38,499 bases of DNA, taken from a virus. The notes beneath the pieces were generated by a model. That model did no database searches. It saw only the letters and a program-made list of their open reading frames with translations, and was not told the DNA's origin. Position numbers and translations under genes: made by a program. The stretch is taken from IMG/VR virus record IMGVR_UViG_3300047553_000388, positions 1-38,499 of that record, one strand, 5' to 3'. Of the stretch, positions 12,623 through 21,082 are shown in pieces; the first letter of the stretch is position 1; every line of letters begins with the position of its first letter.

Positions 12623-13983
12623 CCCGCACCTTCAAGCCCCACGCCTATCAGGAGGAGGTCATCGACTTCATCTGCCAGACCAAGCGCTGCGCGGTCTGGG
12701 CTCCGATGGGCGGCGGGAAGACCGTCTCAACCCTGACGGCGCTGGAGCGCCTGAGCGTGGTCGAGGACGTCTACCCCGCGCTGATCCTCGCCCCGCTGCG
12801 CGTCGCCAAGACGACGTGGCCGGACGAGGTGCAGAAGTGGGACCACCTGCAGGGCCTGCGCGTCAGCGTCATCACCGGCACCCCCAAGCAGCGCGCCCGT
12901 GCGCTGGAGGCCGAGGCGGACATCTTCACCACGAACTATGACAACATCCTCTGGCTACGGCAGGCGCTGGGCGACAAGTGGCCGTTCAAGACGGTCGTGG
13001 CCGACGAGCTGACCCGCCTGAAGTCCTTCAGGCTCCGGCAGGGCGGCTCCAGAGCGCGTGCGCTGGGTCAAGTGGCCCACGCCCCCGGCAGCCGCTTCAT
13101 CGGCCTCACGGGCACGCCTGCGCCGAACGGCATCAAAGACCTGTGGGGCCAGCAGTGGTTCATCGACAAGGGCGAGCGGCTGGGGCGCACCTACGCCGCC
13201 TTCGAGCAGCGCTGGTTCCGGCGCGGCTACGACGGCTACAGCCTCATCCCCTTCGAGCACTCGCAGGCCGAGGTGCAGGACCGCCTGCGCGACGTCTGCC
13301 TGACCGTCACCGGCCTGCCGGTCGACGAGCCGGTGGTCAACCCGATCTACGTGACGATGCCCCACGGGCCGCGCGTCCTGTACGACGAGATGGAGCGGCA
13401 CGCCTACGCCGAGATCGAGGGCGAGGGCGTGGAGGCCGTGAACGCGGCGGTGAAGACGCAGAAGCTGCTGCAGCTCTGCAACGGGGCGATCTACATCAAC
13501 GACGACGGCTCGTGGGAGGACGTGCACAATGCCAAGCTGGACGCGCTTGACAGCATCATTGAGGAGGCGAACGGCGCGCCTGTTCTCGTCGCCTACAACT
13601 TCAAGCACGATCTCGAGCGGCTACGGGGTCGTTTCCCTCAAGGTCGGGTGCTGGACGCTGACAGCGATACGATCCGCCAGTGGAACGCCGGGCGCATCCC
13701 GCTACTATTCGCTCACCCTGCGTCGGCGGGGCACGGACTGAACCTCGCCGACGGGGGCAATATCATAGCCTTCTACGGCGTGAACTGGAACCTAGAAGAG
13801 CACATGCAGATCATCGAGCGCATCGGGCCGATGCGGCAGAAGCAGGCGGGCCACGACCGGCCCTGTCTGGTCTACCCCATCCTCGCCCGCGACACGGTCG
13901 ACGAGGTGGTCATGGAGCGCCTGTCGTCCAAGCGGTCCATTCAAGAGGTGCTGCTCGACGCGCTGAAGAGGAGGAAGAAATGA
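12619..13983 (+). CDS. SNF2-type superfamily 2 helicase/ATPase
   Basis: This 454-residue protein has SF2 motifs: a Q-motif-like PHAYQEEVI (7-15), Walker A APMGGGKT (28-35), ILAPLRVAKTTW, FTTNYDNILW, motif II ADELTRLKS (128-136, a DEAH variant), motif III IGLTGTPAPNG, and C-terminal motifs including HPASAGHGLNL and IIERIGPMRQKQAGH (motif VI). Phages with similar replication modules commonly carry this compact helicase. It is thought to remodel DNA or displace proteins during replication or recombination. The usual motif VI Arg is present. It overlaps the flanking genes by 4 bp. Confidence 0.85.
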   Translation: MTRTFKPHAYQEEVIDFICQTKRCAVWAPMGGGKTVSTLTALERLSVVEDVYPALILAPLRVAKTTWPDEVQKWDHLQGLRVSVITGTPKQRARALEAEADIFTTNYDNILWLRQALGDKWPFKTVVADELTRLKSFRLRQGGSRARALGQVAHAPGSRFIGLTGTPAPNGIKDLWGQQWFIDKGERLGRTYAAFEQRWFRRGYDGYSLIPFEHSQAEVQDRLRDVCLTVTGLPVDEPVVNPIYVTMPHGPRVLYDEMERHAYAEIEGEGVEAVNAAVKTQKLLQLCNGAIYINDDGSWEDVHNAKLDALDSIIEEANGAPVLVAYNFKHDLERLRGRFPQGRVLDADSDTIRQWNAGRIPLLFAHPASAGHGLNLADGGNIIAFYGVNWNLEEHMQIIERIGPMRQKQAGHDRPCLVYPILARDTVDEVVMERLSSKRSIQEVLLDALKRRKK

Positions 13984-14366
13984 ACGACCTACCCTGTGAC
14001 ACCGAACCGACGCAACACGCCCTCGAGGAGAGCGTGACGCTGGAGACCAACCCGATAGGCCTCGCGTACCCGGAGCGGCCGGTGCCTGCGCCCAAGGCGG
14101 CAGAGCTGCTGGGCCGTGCGGCCATGCACATGCACGACCGCGCGTCGACCTACGACAAGCCCGAGGGCGAGCGGTCCATGGGCCGCTGCGTCGAGGCGTT
14201 CAACGCGGTGACGGGCCGCGACCTGAGCGAGGGCGAGGGCTGGCTGCTCATGGCCCTGCTGAAGCAGGTGCGGCTGTTCACCCGCAGCGAGTACCACGCC
14301 GACAGCGCGGAGGACGCCATCGCCTATCTGGCGCTGCTGGCCGAGGCGAAGGGGGCGGGGCGGTGA
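13980..14366 (+). CDS. DUF6378-like helical protein
   Basis: This 128-residue protein has a disordered first 35 residues, then a helical domain: AAELLGRAAMHMHDRASTYDKP, SMGRCVEAFNAVTG, EGWLLMALLKQVRLFTR, and DSAEDAIAYLALLAE. The order (RASTYD, a middle helix, K-x-x-R, then D-x-x-x-D-x-x-x-Y) resembles DUF6378 proteins, which look distantly like all-alpha nucleotide pyrophosphohydrolases (MazG/dUTPase-like). Nucleotide hydrolysis is only a guess. The gene follows the SNF2 helicase and overlaps the next gene by 4 bp. Confidence 0.6.
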   Translation: MNDLPCDTEPTQHALEESVTLETNPIGLAYPERPVPAPKAAELLGRAAMHMHDRASTYDKPEGERSMGRCVEAFNAVTGRDLSEGEGWLLMALLKQVRLFTRSEYHADSAEDAIAYLALLAEAKGAGR

Positions 14367-14572
14367 GGCAGAAACTACACCCAGTCATAGCGGATACCGC
14401 AGAACCGCTGTCCGACGACATGGCTCAAGCCCTGATGCTGCTAGAAATAGAGCATCTTGGCGATCACGATGCCGTGCTGACGGAAGACGATGTTCGGGCA
14501 TTTATCCGCCAGACGCCATACGCACATGTCGCAGATGACTTTGAGGACTACTTTCTTCTCTGGGCCGACTAG
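14363..14572 (+). CDS. Last early gene: small acidic protein
   Basis: This 69-residue acidic protein (about 14 Asp/Glu, few Lys/Arg) starts at GTG 14363 in a GTGA overlap. It ends TAG at 14570-14572, sharing CTAG with the stop of the converging minus-strand gene. No family is recognised. An acidic protein of this size could mimic DNA or inhibit a host factor, but nothing in the sequence shows it. Confidence 0.55.
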   Translation: MRQKLHPVIADTAEPLSDDMAQALMLLEIEHLGDHDAVLTEDDVRAFIRQTPYAHVADDFEDYFLLWAD

Positions 14573-14583
14573 AGGCCCAGTTT
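14560..14583 (+). terminator. Shared hairpin at convergent stops
   Basis: CTGGGCC (14560-14566) and GGCCCAG (14574-14580) form a perfect 7-bp stem around a 7-nt loop that holds the CTAG carrying both stop codons. TTT follows on the plus strand. As a palindrome it forms on both transcripts and could end both. The U tract is short on plus and absent on minus. Confidence 0.5.
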
Positions 14584-16074
14584 GGAAAGTCGGTCCTTGA
14601 TCGCCTGCGCTGTCACGTCGTCAAGGAAGCCGCTGACGCCGGGTTGCAAAAACTTCTGGGTGTTGCCAGCGCGAACAGGTTCTCGCGGCGGCTTGGCGTC
14701 TTTGCCAGCCGCGATGGCGGCCTCGTACTTTTCTTTAGCCGCGCGGTACTCTTTCTGCTGACGCCTCCACTCGGAAAGGCTCAGGGTCGCTTGCTGGCCG
14801 CGAAAACCCGACAGATCGCCGAGGTCTGCGTACTTCTTGTTCAGCATGCCGTGCGCGATTTCCGCGATATTTATGTCAGGGTCCACCGTCCCCATGAACT
14901 CCACGGGGAGATTATAGCCGTATGTCGGATTGCGTGAGAAATCGACCACGACCTCACGCCTAGGGTCCAGAACACCGATGTTCTGGATCATGTAGCTGGG
15001 CTTGTCGATCTGCGCGGGGTCGGTAATAAGCGCGCGGGTGAGAGGGAGCGACAATCCGCCGCTTTCCGTAAACGCGGTGTCGCGGTGCAGTGCCTCCTGA
15101 AGCGCCTTGCGTTGCTCCGTAGGCAACGCGCCGTATTGGAGATAGCCTTCCGGGTTATCAATGCCCTTAAAGTCGCGGATATAGTTGCCGATAACCGCGT
15201 TGACGCGGGCGCGGTCATCTCCGCCGAAGGCAGAGTTGGCCTGCGACATCATGAGTTCGCCGGTCGTCTTTGAGAAATCTGTACCCGTTCCGGCCATGCG
15301 GTAGGGCGCCAGAAGCGGCAACTTTCCGGTCTTCTTGTAGTACGCCATGGCACGGTTCATGATACCGGACGCAACACCGGGCGTAGAAACGGCCCAACCT
15401 AAACCGGGATTAGCGGGCATGAAATCCTGACCGCCGTATTCATGAACCGGAATGTCCAGATCAGTGGGGCCGATCCCGGTTATCGTAGTGTTTGCGCCAG
15501 AACGATCTGACATCGTGCCAATGATGAAGTTGTCGGCGAGCTCGTCAACGCCAAGCGAAGGCCCCTGCGGGACGATGCGGTTGTGTTCGACCTTTACGGC
15601 TAGGTCTTTGAGACGCCCCATCTCGCCCTTGCGCAGGCCATACGTCTCGGGATCAAAAGCGATCTTCGAAAGATCACGCACGTTTGTCGGTGCGGTTTGA
15701 ACCTCGAGGGGGCGCGCTGTGCGGGGGGCTGCTGGCACAGTGAAATTGGCTACATTGCGCTGCCCGATGGCCGCCCGCGCAGCCGAGTCCGACGCGCCCT
15801 CCTTGACCGCGAGAGACTTCTTAGCCTTGCGCTTGGGGGCCGTCACTGTCAGGTCACCGGCTTCCGTGCGCGGCGCGGCAGGCACCTTGCGCTGCCTGCT
15901 GGCTGCGGGCGTCACGGAGAAGTCGATCTCCTCCGGCAACTCGCGCATGATGCGCTCGTAGGCGTTCTTGGCCTGAGCGACTGTCGCGTTCTTCGGCAGC
16001 ACGCGGCGCAGGGCGCGGACGGCATCATCACTGAGTTCGCCGACTTCTTTGGCCAGCTTGGTGATGATGCTCAT
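14569..16074 (-). CDS. Internal/ejected virion protein with shared N-terminal module
   Basis: This 501-residue protein is last in the late operon. Residues 1-54 align without gaps to the first 54 residues of the ParB/ADP-ribosyltransferase-like protein at 33399-34628, with about 28 identities by hand count (MSxxTxLAK, DDxVRA, ERIMRxxPExxDF). A Lys/Arg/Pro-rich linker follows, including GDLTVTA (73-79). The rest is one large soluble domain (IIGTMSDRSGANTTITGI, YGGQDFMPANPGLGWAV, and a C-terminal charged helix) of a type seen in phage polyvalent proteins, with no catalytic motif I can name. Its place beside ejection-protein genes suggests a cargo protein. The GTGCC/CAT start overlaps the upstream gene by 4 bp. 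Confidence 0.65.
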   Translation of the reverse strand: MSIITKLAKEVGELSDDAVRALRRVLPKNATVAQAKNAYERIMRELPEEIDFSVTPAASRQRKVPAAPRTEAGDLTVTAPKRKAKKSLAVKEGASDSAARAAIGQRNVANFTVPAAPRTARPLEVQTAPTNVRDLSKIAFDPETYGLRKGEMGRLKDLAVKVEHNRIVPQGPSLGVDELADNFIIGTMSDRSGANTTITGIGPTDLDIPVHEYGGQDFMPANPGLGWAVSTPGVASGIMNRAMAYYKKTGKLPLLAPYRMAGTGTDFSKTTGELMMSQANSAFGGDDRARVNAVIGNYIRDFKGIDNPEGYLQYGALPTEQRKALQEALHRDTAFTESGGLSLPLTRALITDPAQIDKPSYMIQNIGVLDPRREVVVDFSRNPTYGYNLPVEFMGTVDPDINIAEIAHGMLNKKYADLGDLSGFRGQQATLSLSEWRRQQKEYRAAKEKYEAAIAAGKDAKPPREPVRAGNTQKFLQPGVSGFLDDVTAQAIKDRLSKLGL

Positions 16075-17723
16075 CGTGCCTTCCTCTTATCGGCCAGACC
16101 GCCGTGCTTGTAGCGCTTCATGATCTCAATGAGATCGGGGTTCATGACGACGTAGTTCTCTGTGTCGCTGCCACCGGCGCGAGAACCTTGGTCAAGGTAG
16201 CGGATGCCCGGTATGCCGGAACCCGTCAGCAAGTCGGACATGGCAGCGTCGCGCACGTCAGAACGGAAACGCAGTTGGTGGTATATGTCTCCGCCGAGCG
16301 TCGGGTACTTCTCATCGGCGGGCATGTCGTTGAGTTGGTACTTCTGCAGGAGCGGCATCAGCGCCCGCAAGACCTCAGGCTGCTCGCTGAGAGGCTGGTC
16401 CCACGCCAACATGCGAGACGGATCGACATTCAAGTCAACCTGATACAGCGAGCCGGGCGCGCGCCACTGGCCTGCGACTTCCCGGTTAAACCAGTCGACA
16501 GCCTCCGGGCTGTACATGCTAGGATCGCGCTCAAGGTTCTGGCGGATGGCGAGGACGTCGCGCGCGTCCATCAAGTCGTCCAGCAGCGCCGTCCGGTCGT
16601 AAAAGCGTTGGGCCTCACCCACAGGCAGCGTATCGGCCGTGTTCATGAGGCGGTTGTAAACGGCGTAGACGTCCTCCCCGCCTATGCTCGGGTTAGTCGC
16701 AGCGGGCGGCAAGGTGCTATCGCGGTAGCCGCGAGCTACATTCGGCTCCTCGGCAAAGTAGAGCCCGCGCCCGTAGGCCTGCGCGCCCTCCCCCGTGCCG
16801 ATCTTGTCCATGCGAAAGCGGCCAAGGCGGTACTCTTGCAGCGGATCGACATTCGCCGGAAGTGTGCGGATGCGGTCTTCCGTTGGGCTTTCGATAAAGT
16901 ACTCTTCGCCAGTCTCGCGGTCACGGACCTTGAACTCCGGCCTGAACCGATGCTGCGTGCCGTGATAGGCTGTTACTTTGTCGGGTGCAGGCGCGGCTCT
17001 TGCGGGAACAGAGAGCGACGAGCGCTGGACCGGCGCGGTGTAGATCGGAACCTCTTCCGTCAGGTCGGGAAGTTCCCACTGCGCCTCGTCAGGAGTAGTG
17101 ATTTTAAGACTTTGCGGGGCCTCAAGCGCGCCCATCTCCTCGGGCAGGTCGCGGAACACACCCTCGACGTAGTCGGCGTCGGCCAGCGGACGCGCCTCGG
17201 TCATGTAGCGCCGCGCACGCGCCGCGAGGTCCGAAGCGCCCTGCCGGACGCCTGCGGGCAGGCGGCGCAGCGCCGCGCCACCGAGACGGCCCGCCGCGCT
17301 GAACGCGGGGCCGAGGGCACCGGCGAGCGCCAGCGTCGTCGCGTCATCGCTCTGGAGGTCACCCTCGCCGTACACGTCGCCGCCCAGCGCGTCGGCCACG
17401 CCACGGACGCCCGCGCCATACAGTTCACGCAGGCCCAGCAACTCGTCGTCTACGGTGCGCAGCGTCTGCTCCGCGCCGGGCGACACGCGCCCGATGGCCG
17501 ACAGGACGCGCTCAGGGGCGTTCTGGCGAGGCGCGCTGATCTGGGCCTGCGGCTTGACCCGAACGTTCAGGTTGCGAGGCTTGTCGCCCTTGCGCTTGGC
17601 CGTCGTCTTGCGGCCCGTGGCGCGCTGCGCGGCAGGCCCGATGCGAATGGCGAACGGGTTCAGTCCCTCGTCAGCAGGCGCACCGTCGAGGTAGAGCGTG
17701 CTGGTGACCTTGCGCTCGGCCAT
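16071..17723 (-). CDS. ADP-ribosyltransferase-like polyvalent virion protein
   Basis: Residues about 1-240 of this 550-residue protein are low-complexity and helical (basic RATGRKTTAKRKG near 35-46; small-residue hydrophobic stretch near 128-155). From about 250 it carries an ADP-ribosyltransferase-like domain: AYHGTQHRF (252-260), IGTGEGAQAYGRGLYFAE (308-325), LYQVDLNVDPSRMLAWDQPL, then GIPGIRYLDQGSR and NYVVMNPDLIEI. Domains of this class occur in phage and prophage polyvalent proteins injected with the DNA and thought to modify host targets. The C-terminus GGLADKRKAR resembles that of the other ART-like protein (GGLAVKRKKGKR). Activity is inferred from motifs only. Confidence 0.75.
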   Translation of the reverse strand: MAERKVTSTLYLDGAPADEGLNPFAIRIGPAAQRATGRKTTAKRKGDKPRNLNVRVKPQAQISAPRQNAPERVLSAIGRVSPGAEQTLRTVDDELLGLRELYGAGVRGVADALGGDVYGEGDLQSDDATTLALAGALGPAFSAAGRLGGAALRRLPAGVRQGASDLAARARRYMTEARPLADADYVEGVFRDLPEEMGALEAPQSLKITTPDEAQWELPDLTEEVPIYTAPVQRSSLSVPARAAPAPDKVTAYHGTQHRFRPEFKVRDRETGEEYFIESPTEDRIRTLPANVDPLQEYRLGRFRMDKIGTGEGAQAYGRGLYFAEEPNVARGYRDSTLPPAATNPSIGGEDVYAVYNRLMNTADTLPVGEAQRFYDRTALLDDLMDARDVLAIRQNLERDPSMYSPEAVDWFNREVAGQWRAPGSLYQVDLNVDPSRMLAWDQPLSEQPEVLRALMPLLQKYQLNDMPADEKYPTLGGDIYHQLRFRSDVRDAAMSDLLTGSGIPGIRYLDQGSRAGGSDTENYVVMNPDLIEIMKRYKHGGLADKRKAR

Positions 17724-17726
17724 GTC

Positions 17727-20264
17727 TTACTGCCCACCATAGAACATCGGGTCGAACTGAAACTCGGACGGCGCGCCGATGCCGTAGCGGGCGCGCAGGT
17801 CTTCGATGTCCTCGGGCCGGTCGCGGACGCCCTGCAGCATCGGCGCGGTGGCCAGCGCCGCGAGGTACTCGGGCCGGTCGCGGATGATGTCGGCGGCGCG
17901 CATCGCGGCGGCCGGACGCTGGCCTGCGATGGCCGTGCCAAGCGCCTGCCGCACGCCGGGCGCATTGCCGAGGCCCATGGCAATGTTAATCGGCAGGGAG
18001 AGGGGCGCGCCTGCGACGCTGCTGGTGAGGCCGATGCCGCGCTCAACGCGGGACACGTCGCCCGGAGGGGCCTTGCCGAGGGCCTCGATGCCTGCCTCGG
18101 CCAGCCGCTGGCCGCGTGCCTCGCCGCGCACGAAGGCCCGGCTGCGCGCGCTGGTGTCGCCCTTGCGCGCGGCGGCCAGTGCCTGCTGCGGCGTGAACTC
18201 GCCCGGCGCGTTGCCGAGATTGCGCGCGGCCTCCTCGGCGCGGGTCAGGATGGCGTAGCCACGGTCAGCCCGGTCCATCAGGTCGACGGCCTCGGGCGGC
18301 GAGTGCCGACGGGCGTTGTCGTCGAGGATGCGCTGCAGTTCGGCCACGCCGTCGGCCATCTCCGCGTTCTGCTGCTTGGAGAAGGCGGCGCGGCGCTTGC
18401 CGAGGAGGCTCACGAGCGACTTGTATTTGTCGCCGCTGATACCCTGACCGGCGGGCGTGTCGATCTTGCGCTGGACGGTGCCCTCAAGCAGCTTGCGCAG
18501 GCGCGAGGCGGCCTCCTCGGAAAACTCGTCGCTGTCGAGGCGCTGGCGGAACGCCATGAGGTCGTTACGCAGCGGGGCGTCGGGCACCATCTGCATCTGC
18601 GACCGAGCAGCCTCGTAGGCGTCGTTGAACGCCTTCTGGGCCACTTCCATGCGCTTGGTCGGCTTCAGTCCCTTAGGCACTTCCACGCCGATGTTCCGCA
18701 GCGCGTCATCGAGGTAGGCCTCTTGGAACTGCTCGAAGGCCTGCCGCTGCGCCCGCAGGGCGACGTCACCACCGCCGGGCAGGACACCCGCGAGGCCCGC
18801 CTCCAGCTCAGGCGCGCCGAGCGTCTGGCCGAGGGACATGTCGCGCACGCCCGCCTCGCGCAGCATGCGGACGCTCTCCGGCGTGCGGGGCGACAGCACA
18901 CGGGCGGTCGCGCCCGGCACCGCGCCGCCTGCGAGGCCGAGGCCAGCACCCATCGCCGCGCCGGTGATGCGCGAGCCGGGGGCCGCCTCGCCCGCGCCGG
19001 TGATCGCCCCGAGGGCAGTCTCGCCCAGCATGGCCGCGCGCGTCGCCGAGAGGCCGGGCGCGAGCATCTGCGCGCCGCGCACGGCGGGGATGGATGCCAT
19101 CATGCCGCCAGCGATCTCGCCGAGGGTGGAGGCGATGGGACTTTCGGTCTGCGAGTACTGCCGGGCGAAGCGGGCGCGCTCCTCGGCCTCAGGGCCGCCC
19201 ATCAGGCCAGCCAGTTCGTCAGTCATGCCGCCGGTCAGCGCGCTGCCCGCGCCGATGGCGTAGGCCCCGACGGGACTTTCGCCGACAGCGCCGATGATCT
19301 GCTCGGAGACGGGGCGCGTGCTCTCGCCGGGCACGATCTGCGCGCCCTTGCCGCCCGCGTCGCGGTAGCGGATGGCAGCGTCGAGCTGGTCCTGCGGGAC
19401 AGGGCGTCCAAGCTCCTGCGCGAGGGCGTTCATCTCGGCTTGGCTGGCACCGGCGTCGAAGGCCTGCTGCAGCCGCGCGGCGATGCGCTTGTCCTCCTCG
19501 GAGACGTACTTGTCGCCCGCACCGGCGCGCAGTTCCGTGGTCGCCTCCTGCGCGGTTGCGGGTGCCTCCCCGGCGCGCGGCGCGGGGCGCTTAGGCTCAA
19601 AGCCGGGTATCGCATCGGCAGGCAGCGGGTTGCCGGTGCGCATCTTGTAGCTCGTCTGCAGCAGGTCAGGCGTGCCGCCCAGCCGCTTGTAGATGGGCAG
19701 GAAGGCGTCCATGACGACGTTCATGCTGCGCTGGAACTCCTCGTCAGTCTGAGACTGCGAGAGGTCGGCCAGCGACGTGCGCATCAATTCGATGTCGGTG
19801 TTCGACACGGGGGTGAGCGCGGTGCCCGCCGCCTTCAATTCCGAAAGCGTGTCGATGGCGGTCTTGCTGCCGATGGTCTTCAACAGACCGGCCACGTTGG
19901 CGGCCTCTGTGGCGCCAAGGTCGGCCGCAGTTTCCGCACCAAAGCCGGTGGCGAACCACTCGTCGCGCGACTTGCCCTTGGCAGCGGCGGCTGCCGCAAT
20001 GGTGCGTGCGAGGCCTGCGACAACGCTGCTCTCAGCCGCTGCGGCATCTTGCGACTTCCGCTGCCGGTCAGCCTCTTCAGACTTGGCCTTCTCGACGTTG
20101 TACTCGACTAGCCGCGCCTCACCCTCGGCCTTGCGGATTTCAGCCGGGGTCAGGCCGCGCGTGCGGGCCGCGCTTGCCTCCGTCGATGCCGTCGAGGCGG
20201 CAGTCGCGCGCTCGCGCGGGGACGGACCCGTAGGCGCTGCGTAATCTTCCCAAGGACCGGCCAT
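17727..20264 (-). CDS. Large internal virion/ejection protein
   Basis: This 845-residue protein is mostly helical. It has a charged coiled-coil-like start (to about 75) and Ala-rich helices to about 330. Glycine/alanine-rich hydrophobic stretches follow at about 330-360 (AYAIGAGSALTGGMTDELAG) and 380-455 (IAGGMMASIPAVRGAQML, TALGAITGAG, MGAGLGLAGGAVPG) that could insert into membranes, then a long charged helical C-terminal half. This plan fits podovirus internal core proteins that exit during infection and span the cell envelope. It lies between other ejection-type genes. No enzyme motif is visible. The antisense strand is also open for 4 kb here, but only as a codon-bias shadow. Confidence 0.7.
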   Translation of the reverse strand: MAGPWEDYAAPTGPSPRERATAASTASTEASAARTRGLTPAEIRKAEGEARLVEYNVEKAKSEEADRQRKSQDAAAAESSVVAGLARTIAAAAAAKGKSRDEWFATGFGAETAADLGATEAANVAGLLKTIGSKTAIDTLSELKAAGTALTPVSNTDIELMRTSLADLSQSQTDEEFQRSMNVVMDAFLPIYKRLGGTPDLLQTSYKMRTGNPLPADAIPGFEPKRPAPRAGEAPATAQEATTELRAGAGDKYVSEEDKRIAARLQQAFDAGASQAEMNALAQELGRPVPQDQLDAAIRYRDAGGKGAQIVPGESTRPVSEQIIGAVGESPVGAYAIGAGSALTGGMTDELAGLMGGPEAEERARFARQYSQTESPIASTLGEIAGGMMASIPAVRGAQMLAPGLSATRAAMLGETALGAITGAGEAAPGSRITGAAMGAGLGLAGGAVPGATARVLSPRTPESVRMLREAGVRDMSLGQTLGAPELEAGLAGVLPGGGDVALRAQRQAFEQFQEAYLDDALRNIGVEVPKGLKPTKRMEVAQKAFNDAYEAARSQMQMVPDAPLRNDLMAFRQRLDSDEFSEEAASRLRKLLEGTVQRKIDTPAGQGISGDKYKSLVSLLGKRRAAFSKQQNAEMADGVAELQRILDDNARRHSPPEAVDLMDRADRGYAILTRAEEAARNLGNAPGEFTPQQALAAARKGDTSARSRAFVRGEARGQRLAEAGIEALGKAPPGDVSRVERGIGLTSSVAGAPLSLPINIAMGLGNAPGVRQALGTAIAGQRPAAAMRAADIIRDRPEYLAALATAPMLQGVRDRPEDIEDLRARYGIGAPSEFQFDPMFYGGQ

Positions 20265-21079
20265 CAGCGCACCTTTTGCCAGCTAGATTGTGAGGCAGGG
20301 TCGCCGCCCATGTAGCGGTAGCCCTGACGGACCTCGCCGACCTTCGGAGGCGGCGAGGTGATAGGCTCGTTGGTCTCCATGTCGACCAGCGCGCCGGTAA
20401 TCGGGTTGAAGCCCGTGCGCCGCTTGGCGGGCTGCTCGGCTTCCAACTCGGCGCGCAGTGCATCGCGGCGCGCCTTGAGGATGTCCATCTTGCCCTCGAA
20501 CTCGCCGGTCTGGTAGCTCTCCTGCAGGCGGGCGAGGGCCTCGGCGCGCTTCATCTGCGCCATCTCGCGCTGCTCGCCGATCTGGCCGAGGGCATTGGAG
20601 ACGTTCTGCATGGTACCCGCGAAGCCCTTGAACTTGCGCGGCGCGAGCAGGGCGCGCGACAGCGCGAAGAGCTGGCTCGAGGTCGACGGCCCGGCATACA
20701 TCTCGTTGATGCGCTGCTGGCCGCTCTCGAACTGCTGCTTGCGCAAAGCTGGCAGCCCCTCGTAGAGGCCCATCAGCTCCTCGTCGGCGGCGCGGAGGCG
20801 GTCCCGCGTTGAGGGGGTCTGATTTGCGGCAGTCGCGGCGTTCAGGCCGCCAGCGGGAGTGTCCATGGGCGTCGTACCTTGTTCGGGCGGCACATTAGCA
20901 CGGGCGGGCGCTCCCGTCACCATCGGGCGCGCGGCGAGCGCAGGATTGACCGCGCTGGGCGGAACTCCGGCCTCGTCGATGACCGTGCCGAAGTCGCGCG
21001 CGATCTGCACGGCGTTCTCGTAGCCCTGCTTGGCGATCAGGTCGGCCCATTCGGCCTGCGTCATGCGTTGGTAGCCCAT
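20264..21079 (-). CDS. Internal virion/ejection-associated protein
   Basis: This 271-residue protein (MGYQRMTQAEWADLIAKQG) has a helical N-terminus, a Pro/Ala linker and a long helical middle (TRDRLRAADEELMGLYEGLP, FALSRALLAPRKFKGFAGTM, REMAQMKRAEALARLQESYQ). It ends VRQGYRYMGGDPASQSSWQK, a C-terminal motif common in phage proteins encoded near ejection genes. It is probably a structural partner or chaperone of the large internal proteins. It overlaps the next gene by one base. Confidence 0.6.
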   Translation of the reverse strand: MGYQRMTQAEWADLIAKQGYENAVQIARDFGTVIDEAGVPPSAVNPALAARPMVTGAPARANVPPEQGTTPMDTPAGGLNAATAANQTPSTRDRLRAADEELMGLYEGLPALRKQQFESGQQRINEMYAGPSTSSQLFALSRALLAPRKFKGFAGTMQNVSNALGQIGEQREMAQMKRAEALARLQESYQTGEFEGKMDILKARRDALRAELEAEQPAKRRTGFNPITGALVDMETNEPITSPPPKVGEVRQGYRYMGGDPASQSSWQKVR

Positions 21080-21082
21080 ATC

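Noticed and set aside
16104-20111. Plus-strand open frame of 1335 codons
   Set aside because: It is antisense to two large virion genes with sensible protein content. Its Arg/Ala/Leu/Val-rich sequence is what complementing GC-rich codons gives, and it has no ribosome site or domain.
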